A stretch of DNA of 64,000 nt from Maricaulis sp. (GTDB lineage: Bacteria; Pseudomonadota; Alphaproteobacteria; Caulobacterales; Maricaulaceae), in assembly GCA_002692855.1 (NCBI GenBank), contig NZMJ01000046.1, forward strand, positions 372,806 to 436,805. The letters are read 5' to 3'. The position numbers and the translations under genes are program-made. Position 1 is the stretch's first letter, and each line of letters starts with the position of its first letter. The notes beneath the pieces were generated by a model, which saw only the letters and a program-made list of their open reading frames with translations, did not search any database and was not told the origin of the DNA. Positions 1 to 8,525 of this stretch are shown one piece after another.

Positions 1-1055
1 TGCTCGAAAACTTCCTTGCGCGTCAGGTGCGCCTCGATTGCCGCCGCCATGCGCGGCTGGTCATCCGGGTGAATGTTGGACAGGAAGGTGTCCGGCTTCC
101 AGACGAAGCGGTCGGCCTCTTCAGACGCGATGACCGGCGCACCGGTGATTTCCTTCAACCGGTCCGAGACGAACATGCGCCCGTTGGGCAGTTCGATCTC
201 CCAGATTCCCACGGATGCGCCCGCAACAGCCAGGTCGAACCGGCTGTGCGCCTCCTTCAGCGCATTCTCGTCCAGCTTTTCCTTCGTGATATCCTCGACC
301 GTTCCCACAACGCGCAAGGCGCGGCCGATTTCGTCGCGCTCCGCAATGCCGCGTGACCGCAGCCAGATCGTTCGCCCGTCGGCATGTTTGGCCCGGTGTT
401 CGATCAGGTAAGGAATATCGGCACGCACATGGTTGAACAGTGCTTGCCAGACCTTCGACTTCTCCGCGTCAGGAATCCCTTCCAGGAAATCTTCAAGCGG
501 CAGCGTGAAGGGTTGGCCCCGGTCGTTGCCGAGCAACCGTTGAAGGGCGCGTGACACGAGCACCGAGTTGTCGGCGACATTGTATTCCCAGAGGCCGGCC
601 CCGGACGCGGTGAGCAGTTCGAGGCGCTCGCGCGCTTCGCTCGCCAGTTTGCGGCTTTCAAAATCATCGGTGACATCCTGGAAGATGCCGACGACTTCAA
701 GGGGATGCCCGTCGGCGTCGAGTCGGCATTCGCCCTTGGAATAGACCCTGCGGATGGTTCCGTCCGGCCTGACGATCCGGGCATCCCTGAACTCGAATCC
801 GGTGCCCGTCTCCATGGCGAGATCGACCGCTTTTTGCACCTTCGGCACATCGTCCGGGTGATAGGCGTTGATCGCGTCGCCGAGCGCAGGTGGTCCGCCC
901 TCGACCGGAAGACCGTGAATGTCGAAGACGGCATCCGACCAGAAAATCGTCTGGTTCTTCAGATCCAGCCGCCAAAACCCGATGTGACCGAATTGTTCGG
1001 TCAGTTGCAGGATTTCACGGATCTGGGGTTCAGCGAGGTCGGCTAGTCGTGACAC
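1..1055 (-). CDS. Multi-PAS sensory protein, C-terminus beyond the window
   Basis: Reading the minus strand from a GTG at 1055 gives an open frame of about 350 residues that runs off the left edge. An in-frame TAG lies just upstream, so 1055 is the first possible GTG/ATG start. Three successive PAS-like units are visible. Each has the usual 'FWRLDL', 'LWEYNV' or 'IWEIEL' opening strand and closes with 'VVGIFQDVTDDF' or 'VVGTVEDITKEK', the typical PAS/PAC end. No membrane segment is visible in this part, so it looks cytoplasmic. The output domain (histidine kinase, GGDEF or other) is off the window, so the signalling type is unknown. It lies 50 bases downstream of pdeM on the same strand. Confidence 0.75.
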   Translation of the reverse strand, partial: MSRLADLAEPQIREILQLTEQFGHIGFWRLDLKNQTIFWSDAVFDIHGLPVEGGPPALGDAINAYHPDDVPKVQKAVDLAMETGTGFEFRDARIVRPDGTIRRVYSKGECRLDADGHPLEVVGIFQDVTDDFESRKLASEARERLELLTASGAGLWEYNVADNSVLVSRALQRLLGNDRGQPFTLPLEDFLEGIPDAEKSKVWQALFNHVRADIPYLIEHRAKHADGRTIWLRSRGIAERDEIGRALRVVGTVEDITKEKLDENALKEAHSRFDLAVAGASVGIWEIELPNGRMFVSDRLKEITGAPVIASEEADRFVWKPDTFLSNIHPDDQPRMAAAIEAHLTRKEVFE

Positions 1056-1105
1056 GGGCTATCGGCTCTTCATGGCTTCTGCCACTACGGCCTATCAAGC
1101 GCCCG

Positions 1106-1903
1106 TTAAAATACCCTGTCTGCCACAAGGCGCCTCGCTGCAATGGGATAGACCGTCCGCTGTCCGATTACCCAGGCGTCGGGACAGCATCCGAACACGG
1201 CGGTGAAAGCGGCATCGCGCACATTCAGCCCGCCGGTAAAGGCACCGAAGGCCGGCAGGACCGTGCGAACCCCGTCGGTGGCAAAGCAGCGCGCCCGGAT
1301 GGTCCGGCCTCGGCCTGACACCTTGGCGCAGGGATGCAAATGGCCTGCGACCTCGCCTTCTGCACCGCTGGGTTCGTGCCGGAAGACCAGCGGCCCGACT
1401 CGCCATTCACCCGCGACATGACCGCCAAAGCGCGGCGGTGGCACCGGGTCATGATTGCCCTCGATCCAGATCCATCGACCGACCGAGCGCACCAACGCGG
1501 ACAGCGCCGCCGCATCGTCATCGTCCATCCGGCCGTCAGCGCCCAGATCGTGAAAGCTGTCGCCCAGCGCGACAACCGTTCGGGGCTTCAGGCGGGCAAT
1601 CACGGATGCCAGCCGCGTCAGGGTCGCGCGCGTGTCATAAGGCGGCAGGAACTGGCCGCGCGACGCGAAGGCCGACCCCTTTTCGAAATGCAGGTCGGCG
1701 ACGGCCAGGATGCCGTCTTCCGGCAGATGCAATGCACCCGACGCATCGGCAAAGGCGCGGACACCATTGAGATGCCACGTCTTGCGGTCCTGGATTGCCG
1801 CTGCCTGGGTCAAGGCGCGCACCTTCGCGTTCGCTTTTGTTCCGCCGGCAAACTCGCGTGTCCGGTGGGCCGGGTCAACGCGCCGCGCGCAGCGCTGACA
1901 CAT
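1106..1903 (-). CDS. pdeM: Ligase-associated DNA damage response endonuclease PdeM (metallophosphoesterase)
   Basis: This is a calcineurin-like metallophosphoesterase of the PdeM family, the small nuclease encoded beside the ligase-associated DEXH helicase and thought to act in bacterial DNA repair. The metal-binding motifs appear in order: DLHFEKG (D-x-H), GDSFHD, GNHDP and GHLHP. The longest frame starts at 1903 and overlaps the upstream acetyltransferase gene by 29 bases. The first ~27 residues look non-conserved, and a GTG at 1822 (giving VRALTQ...) is the likelier start. The usual partner helicase lies upstream on the same strand but is separated by a CatB-like gene. No ATP-dependent ligase or exonuclease partner is seen in the window. 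Confidence 0.88.
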   Translation of the reverse strand: MCQRCARRVDPAHRTREFAGGTKANAKVRALTQAAAIQDRKTWHLNGVRAFADASGALHLPEDGILAVADLHFEKGSAFASRGQFLPPYDTRATLTRLASVIARLKPRTVVALGDSFHDLGADGRMDDDDAAALSALVRSVGRWIWIEGNHDPVPPPRFGGHVAGEWRVGPLVFRHEPSGAEGEVAGHLHPCAKVSGRGRTIRARCFATDGVRTVLPAFGAFTGGLNVRDAAFTAVFGCCPDAWVIGQRTVYPIAARRLVADRVF

Positions 1904-2513
1904 CCCCCGAACGCAGCGCCGTGACGTTTCGGGTCACCTTGTCAGCGGGCCAGTCCCACCACGCAATGTCGAGCAGCGCCGCAACCGTCGGCTCGTCGAA
2001 GCGCATCTTGCGGACTTCTGCGGGATTGCCTGCGACGATGGCATAGGGCGGCACATCCTTCGTCACGACCGAATGGGATCCGATGATGGCGCCGTGCCCG
2101 ATCGTTACTCCGGGCAGGATCACGGCCTGCGTCCCGATCCAGACGTCGTGGCCCACGACTGTGTCGCCGCGATAGCCGGACGCGAGGCTCGCGGGGTCAA
2201 ATCCGGTCTCCCATCCCTCACCGAAAATCTGGAAAGGGAAGGTCGTCACACCGTCCATCGCGTGGTTCGCCCCGTTCATGATGAAGCGGACGCCGGTGGC
2301 GAGCGCGCAATACTTGCCGATCACCAGCCGGTCACCGGTGAAGTCGTAGTGGTAGAGGACATTCTTGTCCTCGAACCGCTCGGGTTCGTCCGGGTCGTCG
2401 TAATAGGTGTATTCGCCCACCTCGATGTTGGAGCGGGTGATTACGGGTTTCAGGAAGCACACCCGCGGAAAACCGGGCATGGGATGGGGGTTCATCGGAT
2501 CGGGTCCGTGCAT
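1875..2513 (-). CDS. CatB-related O-acetyltransferase (left-handed beta-helix)
   Basis: This 212-residue protein belongs to the xenobiotic/CatB acetyltransferase group of hexapeptide-repeat enzymes, which move acetyl from acetyl-CoA to a hydroxyl group. Visible signatures are the N-terminal '[17 protein letters not shown]', the '[18 protein letters not shown]' segment with the likely catalytic His, and hexapeptide repeats such as '[31 protein letters not shown]' ending in '[15 protein letters not shown]'. Many such proteins are housekeeping enzymes with unknown acceptors, so chloramphenicol or streptogramin resistance should not be assumed. It sits between the helicase and pdeM and overlaps pdeM, so the two may be cotranscribed. 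Starts at Met7 or Met12 are also possible. Confidence 0.88.
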   Translation of the reverse strand: MHGPDPMNPHPMPGFPRVCFLKPVITRSNIEVGEYTYYDDPDEPERFEDKNVLYHYDFTGDRLVIGKYCALATGVRFIMNGANHAMDGVTTFPFQIFGEGWETGFDPASLASGYRGDTVVGHDVWIGTQAVILPGVTIGHGAIIGSHSVVTKDVPPYAIVAGNPAEVRKMRFDEPTVAALLDIAWWDWPADKVTRNVTALRSGDVSALRAAR

Positions 2514-2554
2514 GGAATGTCTCTTTGATTGAAAGCGGATGGCGTCAGTGACGG

Positions 2555-2626
2555 CGTCACCCCCGCAAAGGCGGGGGTCCAGTCCACGTTGGACATCTGG
2601 ATTCCCGCCTGCGCGGGAATGGCGGT
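2555..2626. repeat. Palindromic intergenic repeat (two hairpins)
   Basis: Two adjacent GC-rich hairpins lie between the helicase and acetyltransferase genes: a CCCCCGC/GCGGGGG hairpin at about 2559-2577 and TTCCCGC/GCGGGAA at about 2602-2619. A GTCCA...TGGAC pair sits between them. This layout and the 'GATTCCCGCCTGCGCGGGAATG' type of motif match dispersed palindromic repeats common in alphaproteobacterial genomes. It is the only copy I see in the window. It could also act as a transcription barrier between the two genes. Confidence 0.7.
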
Positions 2627-2698
2627 TCAGGTCACTGGATCATAATGACGTGATTTTGCCGCTGACCGGTGCAGCGATCAAGTGGGACAACGTGCGCC

Positions 2699-5185
2699 TC
2701 AATCCCCGCGCATCGCCTCGGCGATCAAATCCTCCTCGGCGGCGGCCGACAGGATGCTTTCATGGCCGTCGCCGTAAACCGGCTCCTTGCCGATCTCGAG
2801 CATGACCGGCACCGCCAGCGGCGAGACATGTCCCAGCGCCTCGTGGACGATATGTCCCTGCACGCGCCGAAGCGCATCACCGAGGCGGCGCACGTCCAGC
2901 AATCCCGTCCCGGCATCCGTCCACGCTGCGCGCAGGAGGATGTGGTCGGGTTCGTGCTGGCGCAGCACGTCGTAGATCAGATCCGCCGAAAAGCTGACCT
3001 GTCGGGCAGTCTTCTCATGGCCCGGCATGCGCCGCTCGATCAGCCCGGCGATGACCGCGCAATTCTTGAAGGTGCGCTTCATCAGCGGGCTTTCCGCAAG
3101 CCACGCGTCGAGATCGTCGCCGAGCATGTCCTCGTCAAACAGCGCATCGAGATCAACATCGGCCAGGTCCGACAATGCCCACACCGTGAGGGCGTATTCA
3201 TTCGCCACGAAACCCATGGGCCGCCTGGCGAGCCGTTCGAGCCTGCGCGTCAGCAGCATGCCTAGTGTCTGGTGCGCCAACCGCCCCTCGAACGGGTAGC
3301 AGACAAGATAAAAACGGCCGTGCCTCGGGAAGGTCTCAACCAGCAACTCGTCCGGCCCCGGCAAGCGGGAACGGAAAGCCTGCAGCTCCAGCCACTCACG
3401 CACCTGGTCCGGCAGCCCGCTCCATTGCGACCGGTCATGGGTCAGCGCCCGGACACGCGCCGCGAGATAGGTTGAGAGCGGAAACTTGCCGCCATTATAG
3501 GTGGGCACGCGCGGCGCCGTGTCGGTGGATTTGGTGACCAGCGCATCGTTCTCGCTGAGACCGATGAAGGCGAGGATTTCGCCCCCGAACACGAAGCTGT
3601 CGCCGGGCGCGAGCTGACCGATGAACCATTCCTCGATCTGCCCGAGGATTCGCCCGCCGCGGCCACCTGACGACAGGCGCACATTCACCATCTCGGATTC
3701 CACGATCGTGCCGACATTCATCCGGTGACGCTGGGCCGTTTGCGGGGTTCGCACCCGCCACAGCCCATCCGGCCCCTCGATCAGCTTGCGGAACCGGTCA
3801 TAGGTCTTCAGCGCATAGCCGCCTGTGGCGTTAAACTCGAAGACCTTGTCAAAAGTCTCGCGGTGAAGCTGCGCATAGGGTGCGGCGGTCCGCACTTCCG
3901 CGAAAAGGCGGTCCCGGTCGACCGCCTCGCCGCAGGCGCGGCTCATCAGATGCTGGGCCAGCACATCAAGCTTTCCTGCCGTCAGACGGTCTCCATCGAG
4001 AACGCCTTCCGTCACCGCGTCGTGGGCCGCCTGGCATTCGAGATATTCGAACCGGTTGGTCGGCGCGAGAATGGCGCGCGACGGACTGTCGAGCCGGTGG
4101 TTGGATCGGCCCAGCCGCTGGATCAGGCGTGATGATCCTTTCGGCGCCCCGATCTGGAGCACAAGGTCGACATCGCCCCAATCAATCCCGAGATCGAGCG
4201 TCGAGGTGCAGACCACCGCCTTCAGCTTGCCCGCCGCCATCGCCGCTTCGACCTTGCGGCGCTGTTCGGCCGCGAGCGATCCGTGATGCAGTGCGATGGC
4301 GAGACCATCCTCATTGAGGCGCCACAGCTCCTGGAATGTCGCCTCGGCCTGCGCGCGCGTATTGACGAAGACCAGCGACAACCGCGCTTCCCGGATGCGC
4401 TCATAGACCCGCTTGATGATGTGCTTGCCGTAATGACCCGCCCACGGAATGCGGTCTTCGGTATCGAGAATCTCCACCTCGGGCACAGGTCCCGGGCCGC
4501 CGCGCACCAGGCGTGCAAACCGGTCCTGCCCACCGGGTTGCGGCGCGATCCAGCGGGCCAGCCCGCCCTCGTCGGCGATCGTGGCGCTGAGACCGGCCCG
4601 GCGCGCCTGCGGCGCCCACTGTGCCAGTGTCGCCAGTCCGAGGCTGAGCAGGTCGCCGCGCTTTTGAGGGGCCAGCGCATGCACCTCGTCGATCACGATC
4701 CGCCGCAGGTCCGCGAAGAAGGCTTCGGCATTCGGCGAGGCCGTGAACAATGCCAGCTGTTCGGGTGTCGTCAGCAGGATGTCGGGCGGCTTTTCGCGCT
4801 GGCGCTGACGCTTCGAGACCGGCGTATCACCGGTCCGGGTTTCGATGCGCAGACCGAGATTCATCTCCTCGACGGGGATCATGAGATTGCGCGCCACATC
4901 GACGGACAGCGCCTTCAGTGGCGACAGGTAAAGGGTATGGAGCCGGTGAGGCCGGTCCTTGCCCTCCTGCTGGACCCGGGCGTGAAGTTCGACAAGGCTC
5001 GGCAGAAAGCCGCCCAGCGTCTTGCCCCCGCCGGTGGGCGCAATCAGCAGCGCATCCTCGCCCTTCTCTGCCGCGTCCAGCATTTCGAGCTGGTGCGCGC
5101 GCGGCTGCCAACCGCGCGCTTCGAACCAGCGCTGGAACGGGTCGGGGAGGGTTGGAAGGTGGGCGCCGTCATCCATGAATTTCAC
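2699..5185 (-). CDS. Ligase-associated DNA damage response DEXH-box helicase (Lhr-like)
   Basis: This 828-residue superfamily 2 DNA helicase of the Lhr-like 'ligase-associated' class is a 3'-5' translocase thought to work with PdeM. Walker A (TGGGKT) is at residues 51-56 and the DEVH box at 166-169. The C-terminal RecA domain carries 'STLDLGIDWGDVDLVLQIG' and the motif VI-like 'RLIQRLGRSNHR'. The winged-helix/Lhr core follows. The length is normal for the family. The frame opens with GTG at 5185; an ATG at 5176 is an equally good start, and neither has a clear Shine-Dalgarno. It is transcribed away from the prolyl oligopeptidase gene; the two share a 111-base divergent upstream region. Confidence 0.92.
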   Translation of the reverse strand: MKFMDDGAHLPTLPDPFQRWFEARGWQPRAHQLEMLDAAEKGEDALLIAPTGGGKTLGGFLPSLVELHARVQQEGKDRPHRLHTLYLSPLKALSVDVARNLMIPVEEMNLGLRIETRTGDTPVSKRQRQREKPPDILLTTPEQLALFTASPNAEAFFADLRRIVIDEVHALAPQKRGDLLSLGLATLAQWAPQARRAGLSATIADEGGLARWIAPQPGGQDRFARLVRGGPGPVPEVEILDTEDRIPWAGHYGKHIIKRVYERIREARLSLVFVNTRAQAEATFQELWRLNEDGLAIALHHGSLAAEQRRKVEAAMAAGKLKAVVCTSTLDLGIDWGDVDLVLQIGAPKGSSRLIQRLGRSNHRLDSPSRAILAPTNRFEYLECQAAHDAVTEGVLDGDRLTAGKLDVLAQHLMSRACGEAVDRDRLFAEVRTAAPYAQLHRETFDKVFEFNATGGYALKTYDRFRKLIEGPDGLWRVRTPQTAQRHRMNVGTIVESEMVNVRLSSGGRGGRILGQIEEWFIGQLAPGDSFVFGGEILAFIGLSENDALVTKSTDTAPRVPTYNGGKFPLSTYLAARVRALTHDRSQWSGLPDQVREWLELQAFRSRLPGPDELLVETFPRHGRFYLVCYPFEGRLAHQTLGMLLTRRLERLARRPMGFVANEYALTVWALSDLADVDLDALFDEDMLGDDLDAWLAESPLMKRTFKNCAVIAGLIERRMPGHEKTARQVSFSADLIYDVLRQHEPDHILLRAAWTDAGTGLLDVRRLGDALRRVQGHIVHEALGHVSPLAVPVMLEIGKEPVYGDGHESILSAAAEEDLIAEAMRGD

Positions 5186-5296
5186 GTTAGACTCGCAGCC
5201 AGCGACTCGACAGTGCCGAGCGCCGCCCTAGGATCGCCGCCGGCATTTCCCTCCCCCGTGCGCGGGCGAGGAATTCTCATTCGAACGAGGCTCTCC

Positions 5297-7462
5297 ATGT
5301 CCCGTACCGCATTCTCATCCCTTGCTATCGCTGCCGTCCTGGGAAGCGCTGCCGCCGCGCAGGACCGGGATGGCTATCTCGACTACCCCGATACCGCGAC
5401 CGTCGATCAGGTCGATACCTATGACACGCCGGACGGAAGTGAAGAGGTCTCGGACCCCTATCGCTGGCTTGAGGATTCGGTGCGGACCAATCCGGACGTG
5501 GCAGCCTGGGTGACGGCGCAGAACGCGGTCACCGACGCCTATCTGGAAAGCCTGCCGGGCCGCGCCGCGATCGAGGATCGCCTGACCGAGCTGTGGAATT
5601 ACGAACGCTTCGGAACCCCGGAAGAAGACGGCGGCCGCTACTTCTTCAACCGCAATGACGGGCTTCAGAACCAGTCGGTCTATTATGTCCAGGACGGCCT
5701 CGAGGGCGAGGCGCGCGTGCTGATCGATCCCAATGCCTGGGCCGAGGACGGCACCCAGGCGCTCGCGGGCACATCCCCCAGCCCCGATGGATCAATGGTC
5801 GCCTATCTGGTCGCCGATGGCGGGTCGGACTGGCGCACCATCCATGTGATCGATGTCGATACCGGCGAAGTCAGGGACGACCGCATCGAATGGGCGAAGT
5901 TTACCGGCGTCAGCTGGGCCGCCGACGGATCCGGATTCTACTATTCGCGCTATCCCGCGCCTGAGGAGGGATCCGAATTCACCTCGCTGAACATGAACCA
6001 GGCCGTCTATTTCCATACGGTCGGCACGCCGCAGTCCGACGATGTCATGGTCATGTCCGACCCCGACCGGCCCGAGCTCGGCTGGGGCGCGACCGTTTCT
6101 GAAGACGGCGACTGGCTGGTCCTGCGGTCCTGGACGGGCACGGACGGGAACGGCACCTATGTGCTGAGCCTGACCGAACCGAATGCTCAGCCAGTCGAGA
6201 TTTTTGCCGGGTTCGACAACAATCACGGCTACGTCACCAATGTCGGCAGCCGCTTCCTGTTCCAGACTGACCTCGATGCACCCAATGGCCGCGTGGTCGC
6301 CGTCGATGTTCTCAACCCGGACGACCGAAGCAATGTCATCGCGGAAGGTGAAACCCCGATCCGGGATGTCGGCGCGGTCGGCAACCACCTGATCGTGGAG
6401 CGGCTGGAAGACGCCAAGGCAGCCGTCAGCGTCTACGACCTGGACGGCAATCTGATCCGCAATGTCGATCTGCCCGGTATCGGATCGGTGGGCGGTTTCG
6501 GCGGTCACCTGGATTCACCGGAAACCTTCTACACCTTCTCCAGCTTCAACCGGCCCGCGACCATCTATCGCTATGACGTGGACACGGGCGAAAGCACGGT
6601 GTTCCGCGAGCCGGACCTCAACTTCGATCCGGATGACTATGTGGTCGAGCAGGTCTTCTTTGAATCGTCCGGCGAGACGCAGGTGCCGATGTTCATCGTT
6701 CGCCACCGCAGTGTGGAGCCCAACGGCCAGCAGCCCACCCTGCTCTACGGTTATGGCGGTTTCGGTATTGCGCAATTGCCGGGTTTTGATGTCCGCCGTC
6801 TGCAATGGATGGAGATGGGCGGGGTCTTCGCCCTCGTGAACCTGCGCGGCGGCGCGGAATACGGCCGCGCCTGGCACGATGCCGGGCGGCTGGCCAACAA
6901 GCAGAATGTCTTCGACGACTTCATCAATGCCGGCGAGGAATTGATCGAACTCGGCTGGACAACACCCGATCACCTCGCCGTCGAGGGCCGTTCAAATGGC
7001 GGCCTTCTGGTCGGGGCCGTCGTCAATCAGCGACCGGACCTGTTCGCCGCGGCCCTGCCCACCGTGGGCGTCATGGACATGCTGCGCTTCAACCAGTTCA
7101 CCGCCGGACGCTTCTGGGTCGATGATTACGGCTCGCCGCAAGACCCCGAAATGTTCGAGATTCTTCGGGCCTATTCGCCCTATCACAACGTCGCGGAAGG
7201 CGAGGACTATCCTGCCATCCTGGTTTTGACCGCCGACACGGACGACCGCGTCGTGCCGGGACACTCGTTCAAGTACACGGCAGCCTTGCAGGCGGCGGAA
7301 ACCGGCCCGGCACCCACCGTCATCCGGATCGAGACCCGCGCCGGTCACGGAGCCGGGACACCCGTCTCCAAGCTGATCGAGGAAACCGCTGATAAATGGG
7401 CCTTCATCGCCCATCATACCGGCCTGGACCTGTCGCAAGGCCTGCCGCAGATCGGCGAGTAA
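5297..7462 (+). CDS. Secreted prolyl oligopeptidase family serine peptidase (S9A)
   Basis: This 721-residue prolyl oligopeptidase cleaves short proline-containing peptides. An N-terminal signal peptide (MSRTAFSSLAIAAVLGSAAAAQ) predicts export to the periplasm. 'DPYRWLED' near the N-terminus and the beta-propeller middle are typical of S9A. The catalytic domain shows GRSNGG with Ser566, then the Asp in 'DTDDRV' and the His in 'RAGHGAG'. The frame is open far upstream over the helicase gene, but the ATG at 5297 is the start that gives a signal peptide and family-like length. It is one of seven exported peptidases in the window. Confidence 0.93.
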   Translation: MSRTAFSSLAIAAVLGSAAAAQDRDGYLDYPDTATVDQVDTYDTPDGSEEVSDPYRWLEDSVRTNPDVAAWVTAQNAVTDAYLESLPGRAAIEDRLTELWNYERFGTPEEDGGRYFFNRNDGLQNQSVYYVQDGLEGEARVLIDPNAWAEDGTQALAGTSPSPDGSMVAYLVADGGSDWRTIHVIDVDTGEVRDDRIEWAKFTGVSWAADGSGFYYSRYPAPEEGSEFTSLNMNQAVYFHTVGTPQSDDVMVMSDPDRPELGWGATVSEDGDWLVLRSWTGTDGNGTYVLSLTEPNAQPVEIFAGFDNNHGYVTNVGSRFLFQTDLDAPNGRVVAVDVLNPDDRSNVIAEGETPIRDVGAVGNHLIVERLEDAKAAVSVYDLDGNLIRNVDLPGIGSVGGFGGHLDSPETFYTFSSFNRPATIYRYDVDTGESTVFREPDLNFDPDDYVVEQVFFESSGETQVPMFIVRHRSVEPNGQQPTLLYGYGGFGIAQLPGFDVRRLQWMEMGGVFALVNLRGGAEYGRAWHDAGRLANKQNVFDDFINAGEELIELGWTTPDHLAVEGRSNGGLLVGAVVNQRPDLFAAALPTVGVMDMLRFNQFTAGRFWVDDYGSPQDPEMFEILRAYSPYHNVAEGEDYPAILVLTADTDDRVVPGHSFKYTAALQAAETGPAPTVIRIETRAGHGAGTPVSKLIEETADKWAFIAHHTGLDLSQGLPQIGE

Positions 7463-7475
7463 ACCGGACTCACAT

Positions 7476-7507
7476 CAGGGGGAATGCGCGAAAAGCCATT
7501 CCCCCTG
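7476..7507 (+). terminator. Hairpin after the prolyl oligopeptidase gene
   Basis: A perfect 11-bp inverted repeat (CAGGGGGAATG / CATTCCCCCTG) with a 10-base loop begins 13 bases after the stop codon. It lacks a clear T-run, so it may be a weak or Rho-assisted terminator, or an mRNA end stabiliser. Confidence 0.5.
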
Positions 7508-7574
7508 CCCTTCCAGCGCCGGATCTGCGACCGTCTCCATCTTGCCGGGGGGCGAGAGCAGTGAGGGAAACATC

Positions 7575-8525
7575 ATGGCCCATGCCGTGATCGAGCGCTT
7601 TCAGGCGCTGGAAAATGCTTATGCCGAGATCGCGGGTCGCAATAGCCGCTTGCAGGCGCGCTTCTGCGCCGCCGCAGCGCTGGAAAGCGATCTTCCGGTC
7701 GACACGCTGATTCACCGGACCCAGCGCGAGAAGGACGGTCTCGATTCCGGCCTGTCACGCTGGCGGACGCCCGGACCGCCGATGCGGCTGGTCTATGCCG
7801 CCGCGCTGGCCGCTTCAGGCCGCGACGCCGGCCTGTTCCTTCACGCCAAGGAAGCGTTGAAGGAAACCCGGTCTCGCCGGGGCGGGCGCAGCCTTCAGGA
7901 TGGCGGGGCCTGTGCTGCCCTGGTGCTCGTCGCCTCGGGCGGGTCGCCCAGCCATTCCGACATGTTCTATGACATCCTCGCGGCGATCTCCGCACCCTGG
8001 TGGCGACGTCAGCCGCAGGACGAAGAAGCCTGCGCCGCTGCGCTGGCCGCCGCGGGTGAAACCCCGGACAGTGCGCAGGATGTCATCTCAAAGGCGCGCC
8101 TGATGATGGATGCCGCCGGTGTTCCCGGCCGTTTCATCGACAAGGCCGTCCACGACGTGGCCCTGTGTCAGCCCGATCCCGACACGTTCGCGCGGACCTG
8201 GACGGCACTGAACGTCGCCGCGCGCAGCCGCAAGGGGCTTGTTCGTCACTCAGGCTATGATGGTCTCGCCAAACTTGCCGCCCAGGTGGAAGACGGATCG
8301 CAGGCCGCTGACGCGCTGATCGAAGCAAGCGAAGCCATCAAGGCGATGCGGCCGCGCGTCTCCGGCGTAGCGGCAGGCAGGCTGGCCCTTCGCCTTGCGG
8401 TCTCGATGTGCGGCGCCCGTTCGCCGGGTGGCGCAGCACGTGACCTGTCGGCGATCTATGCGATGCAGGCCGCAGTGATTGCGGCCACGACAGCCGGGGC
8501 GGTTGCCGTGGTCGCCGCAACCTAA
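7575..8525 (+). CDS. Unrecognised 316-aa protein, mostly helical
   Basis: I do not recognise this protein with certainty. The ATG at 7575 is preceded by GAGGG at good spacing; the longer frame from 7542 is less likely. The sequence is rich in Ala/Arg/Leu helices. Features include 'MRLVYAAALAASGRDAGLFLHAKEALKETR' and repeated ~80-residue segments starting with small helices, loosely reminiscent of the DUF4003 layout. The C-terminus ends in a hydrophobic Ala-rich stretch (AMQAAVIAATTAGAVAVVAAT) that could be a membrane tail or small anchor. No catalytic motif is evident. Its stop overlaps that of the convergent M23 gene by 3 bases. Confidence 0.7.
   Translation: MAHAVIERFQALENAYAEIAGRNSRLQARFCAAAALESDLPVDTLIHRTQREKDGLDSGLSRWRTPGPPMRLVYAAALAASGRDAGLFLHAKEALKETRSRRGGRSLQDGGACAALVLVASGGSPSHSDMFYDILAAISAPWWRRQPQDEEACAAALAAAGETPDSAQDVISKARLMMDAAGVPGRFIDKAVHDVALCQPDPDTFARTWTALNVAARSRKGLVRHSGYDGLAKLAAQVEDGSQAADALIEASEAIKAMRPRVSGVAAGRLALRLAVSMCGARSPGGAARDLSAIYAMQAAVIAATTAGAVAVVAAT

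Noticed and set aside
1875..2513. Chloramphenicol resistance gene
   Set aside because: It fits the broad CatB-related family, which includes many non-resistance enzymes; no mobile element or resistance context.
2555..2626. CRISPR repeat
   Set aside because: Only a single two-hairpin unit is present, with no spacer-repeat series.
4283..5296. Forward open frame upstream of the prolyl oligopeptidase signal peptide
   Set aside because: It lies antisense to the helicase gene and has no family features; the signal peptide and S9A match begin at 5297.
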